Below are positions 34,501 through 36,384 of a stretch of DNA of 36,384 nt, piece by piece. The stretch spans positions 1 to 36,384 of the forward strand of contig NZ_JAGBLU010000092.1 of the NCBI RefSeq assembly GCF_017635265.1, read 5' to 3'. The DNA is from Butyrivibrio sp. (lineage in GTDB: Bacteria > Bacillota > Clostridia > Lachnospirales > Lachnospiraceae). Positions within the stretch are counted from its first letter, which is position 1. Every line of letters begins with the position of its first letter. The notes under the pieces are model-generated. The model was not told where the DNA came from, made no database searches, and worked only from the letters and a program-made list of their open reading frames with translations. A program made the position numbers and the translations under genes.

Positions 34501-35276
34501 TCAAGGGCGATTTTAGAGATTTCTTTAATAGTGAATTATCGGAAAGACTAAAAGCAAAGTTTGAAGCCGTGTATGCCCATGAAGATCTCAAAGGTCTTTT
34601 CACAAAAACTACTGTAACTGAGCTTAAAAGCAAAAAACTTCATGAAGAGGCGGAAAAGTTTACAAGAGAAGTGGATTTTTGTATTCATGAGGAAAAGGAG
34701 GCGCCTTCTGCATCAGAGGGGAGTTTGTCCGGAGCAGAGAGAGGAACTGCCTACCATAGAGTCATGGAGCTGTTGGATGATCAGATTTATGGAAGAGAAG
34801 ACCTCCTTGATAAGGATAAAAAAGAAGTCACTAAGGTGCTGAATGAATGGATGGTCCTTAAGGAAAAGGAAAAAGTGCTGCCATCCGAATATGTAAACTG
34901 CGTAAAAACTGAGGATGTTGCTGTATTCATAAAGACCGGCCTCGGAAAGCGCATGGGGATAGCTTACAGAAATGGTAAGCTCATGAGAGAAAAGCCTTTT
35001 ATGATGGGGATACCTTCAAAGGAACTGGATGAGAAGTTCCCCGAGGAGGAAATGGTACTTATACAGGGAATCATAGACGCTTTTTTCATAGAAAACGGTG
35101 AGATTGTACTTCTTGATTATAAAACCGACCATGTAAAGAGTGATGAAGAACTGATTTTACGGTATAAGGTACAGCTCGATTACTACAAAAGGGCCATTGA
35201 AGCATCTACCAATATGAAGGTAAAAGAAGTATTTATTTATTCTTTTGCTCTTGGAAAAGAAATCAAGGTCTATTGA
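31578..35276 (+). CDS. addA: ATP-dependent helicase/nuclease subunit A
   Basis: This 1,232-residue superfamily 1 helicase-nuclease has the N-terminal Q-motif (FTEEQQAVID), Walker A SAAAGSGKT (23-31), the helicase motif II DEYQDSN, motif VI VALTRAREKL, and a C-terminal RecB-like nuclease with GTAYHRVMELL, Asp1167 and Asp1180-Tyr-Lys1182 (LLDYKTD). It is the 3'-5' motor and one of the two nucleases of the AddAB complex in recombinational repair. Length and motif order are normal. GAAGG precedes the ATG by about 8 nt. The stop codon overlaps the -35 box of the thiT promoter. Confidence 0.96.
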   Translation: MGVNFTEEQQAVIDARKSNILVSAAAGSGKTAVLVERIIQMISSDTDIDHLLVVTFTKAAASQMKEKITLAIQNKLQEEPENKHLQKQETLIHNAQITTIDSFCQYVIRNNFNHIGLDPSFRVGDEGELKLLMEDVMSDLLEEEYALAREGENEDFLYCMNYFGTGSNDKKVEEYINQLYKFSMSMPWPEDWLCERAGDYFLDGENFDELPWVRDCITYIHGVLEEEVDKMAAAIKICEEPDGPYLYGDLLESEKDSIYAALQYNTYNELFDRVRSISFGRLPGKKDDSIAPEKKEYVQKLRNKVKEDIKDLVENYLALTAETIVDQMKLCDRAVRQLCMLTVKFKLKFDEKKREKQLIDFSDMEHFALRILVDHPGDTPSSVALEYRDYYREVLIDEYQDSNNVQELILKSISGEKCDKSERFMVGDVKQSIYKFRLARPEIFMEKLGTYKRDTDSKDRRIDLHKNFRSRKEVLEGTNYIFKKIMGSDLGGVDYDKDAELVTGASFDEPRFDMSPEFLLIDGAPSDNPGTQGTDIDAYDLKEKEALAISIRIKELMKADPTLKFKDIVILLRSNAGWDDVFRNILETQGIPAYIESKSGYFETSEISTMLNVLTIVDNPLQDIPLISVMHSPIGDFTDEELAEYRIAIDKDEENLFTDSFYMGLKRLMEKDSESYQKLTDFMGFIENLREMSVYTPVHELLQFIIRKTGYDKYVAALPAGSQRKANLDQLLSRAITFEKSSFKGLFHFIRYIEHLKVAMVDYGEAGIIDETADVVRIMSIHKSKGLEFPVVFVAGLSKKFNKMDTRGDLIADIDLGIGVKCINTELRVKYDTLKRLIIADKMKKDSLGEELRVLYVALTRAREKLIMTGACKSLSDKLTSVIRNMQVIAEKELLPYSMRTSADSFLDLLLPALIRHPGVEKLIDKLGISKENFMPFVDKSAGNVAFEFNSVNDDDLVKALSSDEVKGLIRLENLKGDFRDFFNSELSERLKAKFEAVYAHEDLKGLFTKTTVTELKSKKLHEEAEKFTREVDFCIHEEKEAPSASEGSLSGAERGTAYHRVMELLDDQIYGREDLLDKDKKEVTKVLNEWMVLKEKEKVLPSEYVNCVKTEDVAVFIKTGLGKRMGIAYRNGKLMREKPFMMGIPSKELDEKFPEEEMVLIQGIIDAFFIENGEIVLLDYKTDHVKSDEELILRYKVQLDYYKRAIEASTNMKVKEVFIYSFALGKEIKVY

Positions 35277-35301
35277 CAAAACTGCTGTATAAGCGTTTAA
35301 T
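35273..35301 (+). promoter_or_regulatory. Promoter of thiT overlapping the addA stop codon
   Basis: TTGACA at 35273-35278 includes the TGA stop of addA (35274-35276). TTTAAT at 35296-35301 lies 17 bp further. The TPP aptamer starts about 20 nt after the -10. Confidence 0.65.
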
Positions 35302-35323
35302 ATGATTGATTAAACAAAATATT

Positions 35324-35408
35324 ACCGCTAGGGGAGCTTTGCTGAGATCGTACATTTTTATGTCGGACCCTTATCACCTGAACCGGATAATACCGGCGTA
35401 GGGAAGCA
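35324..35408 (+). promoter_or_regulatory. TPP riboswitch (THI element)
   Basis: The aptamer shows the standard order: ACCGCTAGGGGAGC, CTGAGA at 35342-35347, ACCTGAACCGGATAATACCGG (conserved core at about 35377-35396, cited here by position) and CGTAGGGAAGC. Thiamine pyrophosphate binding should favour the terminator just downstream and shut off thiT. Confidence 0.95.
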
Positions 35409-35451
35409 ACAGATATTTATTGTTAAGCATGTTTTATTACGTGATAATGAT

Positions 35452-35501
35452 AAATCCTCCTCTTGATACGGTATTGTATTCATCAAAGGGAGGATTTTTT
35501 T
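35452..35501 (+). terminator. TPP-controlled terminator that also masks the thiT RBS
   Basis: AAATCCTCC (35452-35460) pairs with GGAGGATTT (35489-35497), with an additional TTGAT/ATCAA helix inside, then a T-run up to 35501. The 3' arm is the ribosome binding site of thiT and the T-run abuts its ATG at 35502, so the same hairpin can block both transcription and translation. Confidence 0.88.
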
Positions 35502-36194
35502 ATGGATTTATTTTTGCAGGATGTCAGTGGTGAAGGCGTATACAGCTTTACAACCGGAGGCTATGTTTTGTTTGTGGGACTGATGGTTTTAGCGCTTTTG
35601 GTGGTGAGCTACTTTGTAAACAAAGATGGTAAGGGCAAAATGAGTATTAAGCAGCTTACAACATCAGCTCTTTGCATTGCACTGGCATTTGTTTTATCAA
35701 ATGTTAAACTTTTCAAAGCACCTATGGGTGGTTCCGTTACAGCTTTTAGTATGTTCTTTATCACATTTATTGGCTATATGTATGGACCAAGAGTAAGCCT
35801 TTCGGCTGCATTTGCTTATGGACTTTTACAGATGATAGTTGATCCTTATATTGTGAGTGTTCCACAGCTTATCTGCGACTATGTTCTTGCATTTACAGCA
35901 CTAGGAATTGCAGGATTTTTCAGCAATGCCAAATATGGAATGTTCAAGGGTTATGTTGCCGGCGTGTTAGGCAGATATTTCTTTGCAGTTCTCTCAGGCG
36001 TAGTGTTCTTTGCCGATTATGCCCCTGAGGGAATGTCACCGGTTGTTTATTCTGCTCTTTACAATGGTGCTTATCTGAGCCTTGAAGCAATTCTTACTCT
36101 TGTAGTTCTCTTTGTTCCGGCAGTAAGAAATGGATTGAACCGCCTTAAAAATGAGGCAAATGAGGTCGGAGTGAGAAAAGAAGCTACTGTGTAA
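35502..36194 (+). CDS. thiT: Thiamine transporter ThiT (ECF S-component)
   Basis: The 230-residue integral membrane protein has about six hydrophobic helices and the ThiT pattern (ALCIALAFVLSNVKLF, and the QLICDYVLAFTALGIAGFF segment near 125-143). As the substrate-binding S-component it works with the shared ECF energising module (EcfA, EcfA', EcfT), which is not in this window. The upstream TPP riboswitch independently supports thiamine as substrate. The start at 35502 is fixed by GGGAGG at about 35488-35493; a frame opening at 35463 lies within the terminator hairpin and is not used. A terminator follows 23 nt after the stop. Confidence 0.93.
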   Translation: MDLFLQDVSGEGVYSFTTGGYVLFVGLMVLALLVVSYFVNKDGKGKMSIKQLTTSALCIALAFVLSNVKLFKAPMGGSVTAFSMFFITFIGYMYGPRVSLSAAFAYGLLQMIVDPYIVSVPQLICDYVLAFTALGIAGFFSNAKYGMFKGYVAGVLGRYFFAVLSGVVFFADYAPEGMSPVVYSALYNGAYLSLEAILTLVVLFVPAVRNGLNRLKNEANEVGVRKEATV

Positions 36195-36216
36195 TATAAG
36201 ACTTATATCTCTGATA

Positions 36217-36247
36217 ATCGTCGCTGCCTAAGGTAGCGGCGATTTTT
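36217..36247 (+). terminator. Terminator after thiT
   Basis: ATCGtCGCTgCC pairs with GGtAGCGgCGAT around a TAA loop, then TTTTT. The mismatched positions are wobble or weak pairs but the stem is long. Confidence 0.85.
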
Positions 36248-36261
36248 ATTGTGTAGCATCT

Positions 36262-36289
36262 TTAATAAAACCCCCTGCTATGCAGGGGG
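36262..36289 (-). terminator. Minus-strand terminator-like hairpin
   Basis: CCCCCTGC and GCAGGGGG (36271-36289) form a perfect 8-bp stem with a TAT/ATA loop. The T-run (TTTTATTAAA) follows only on the minus strand, so it would terminate a gene entering from the right edge. A minus-strand frame is open from the edge to a TAA at 36331-36329 (residues MSQNSFIQAW... at its end), which could be the tail of such a gene; it is too short to identify. Confidence 0.5.
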
Positions 36290-36296
36290 ACAACAG

Positions 36297-36384
36297 CTGC
36301 TTTAGCTTAAAGTAGAAAAACTCCGATATTACAAGATTTTTGGGTTCGCCAACCAAGCTTGAATAAAGGAGTTTTGGCTCATAT
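36297..36384 (+). promoter_or_regulatory. Possible structured leader of a gene beyond the right edge
   Basis: CTGCTTTA/TAAAGTAG form a hairpin with a 3-nt loop (36297-36315). AAAACTCC (36317-36324) is the exact complement of GGAGTTTT (36368-36375), which contains a good ribosome site AAAGGAG (36365-36371). The last two bases AT at 36383 could begin an ATG. If a plus-strand gene starts there, its ribosome site would be masked by the long-range pairing. The reading conflicts with a minus-strand gene ending here, and the window edge prevents a decision. Confidence 0.3.

Noticed and set aside
33863-34633. Long minus-strand open frame (256 codons) inside addA
   Set aside because: It is antisense to a conserved part of addA, with Ser/Leu-rich composition typical of a shadow frame and no ribosome binding site.
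36297-36376. PreQ1 or SAM-type riboswitch at the right edge
   Set aside because: The masked ribosome site recalls such classes, but the conserved core nucleotides could not be found and the controlled gene is outside the window.

Overview
The window reads as a chromosomal segment of an anaerobic, AT-rich Firmicute of class Clostridia, most likely a Lachnospiraceae member of the Butyrivibrio / Pseudobutyrivibrio / Lachnospira type. This is inferred from gene content: AddAB instead of RecBCD, ThiT under a TPP riboswitch, a PurO-type IMP cyclohydrolase paired with a transformylase-only PurH under a ZTP riboswitch, an aldo/keto reductase with a ferredoxin tail, an Rpn-family nuclease, and strong GGAGG ribosome binding sites. 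No rRNA, tRNA, phage, CRISPR array or intact insertion sequence was recognised.

Layout. 1-2668: two tandem paralogous surface proteins (signal peptide, variable Ser/Thr/Gln linker, unknown conserved domain, Glu-rich stalk, C-terminal membrane anchor). 2669-3966: an Rpn-like PD-(D/E)XK nuclease with a hairpin-rich leader. 4012-5728: a short repeat array and a cytoplasmic GH13 glycosidase, then a LysR regulator and a QOR2-like NAD(P)-binding protein. 7727-10818 (minus strand): an aldo/keto reductase with a [4Fe-4S] tail and a second GH13 enzyme with a LacI-type operator at its promoter; between them lies about 150 bp of self-complementary sequence that may be an unrecognised RNA. 10880-15119: a small membrane protein, then a FIST-domain hybrid histidine kinase and a two-receiver response regulator.

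15120-19108: a heterodimeric ABC exporter (one degenerate and one canonical ATP site) behind an unusual leader with a MarR-like inverted repeat over the promoter, a 24-codon ORF with a strong RBS, a strong terminator, a second possible 24-codon ORF and a second terminator overlapping it. This matches the logic of translation-coupled attenuation known for bmrB-bmrCD. 19109-22616: an orphan sugar-type binding lipoprotein directly followed by a chemoreceptor, again with an attenuator-like leader. 22643-25472 (minus strand): a purine module (ZTP riboswitch, PurO-like cyclohydrolase, AICAR transformylase) and a TIGR01440/UPF0340 protein.

25473-36194: an EAL phosphodiesterase with a dead GGDEF domain, the addB-addA repair operon, and a TPP-riboswitch-controlled thiT whose terminator arm is also its ribosome binding site. 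The last 120 bp hold a minus-strand terminator-like hairpin and what may be a structured leader of a gene beginning at the edge.

The main theme is RNA-level control: two clear riboswitches, one probable peptide-leader attenuator, one probable alternative-pairing attenuator and two or three unassigned structured segments. The most novel candidates are the double small-ORF/double-terminator leader of the ABC exporter (15143-15468), the structured segment at 9001-9147, and the binding-protein/chemoreceptor pair without a permease (19222-22523).
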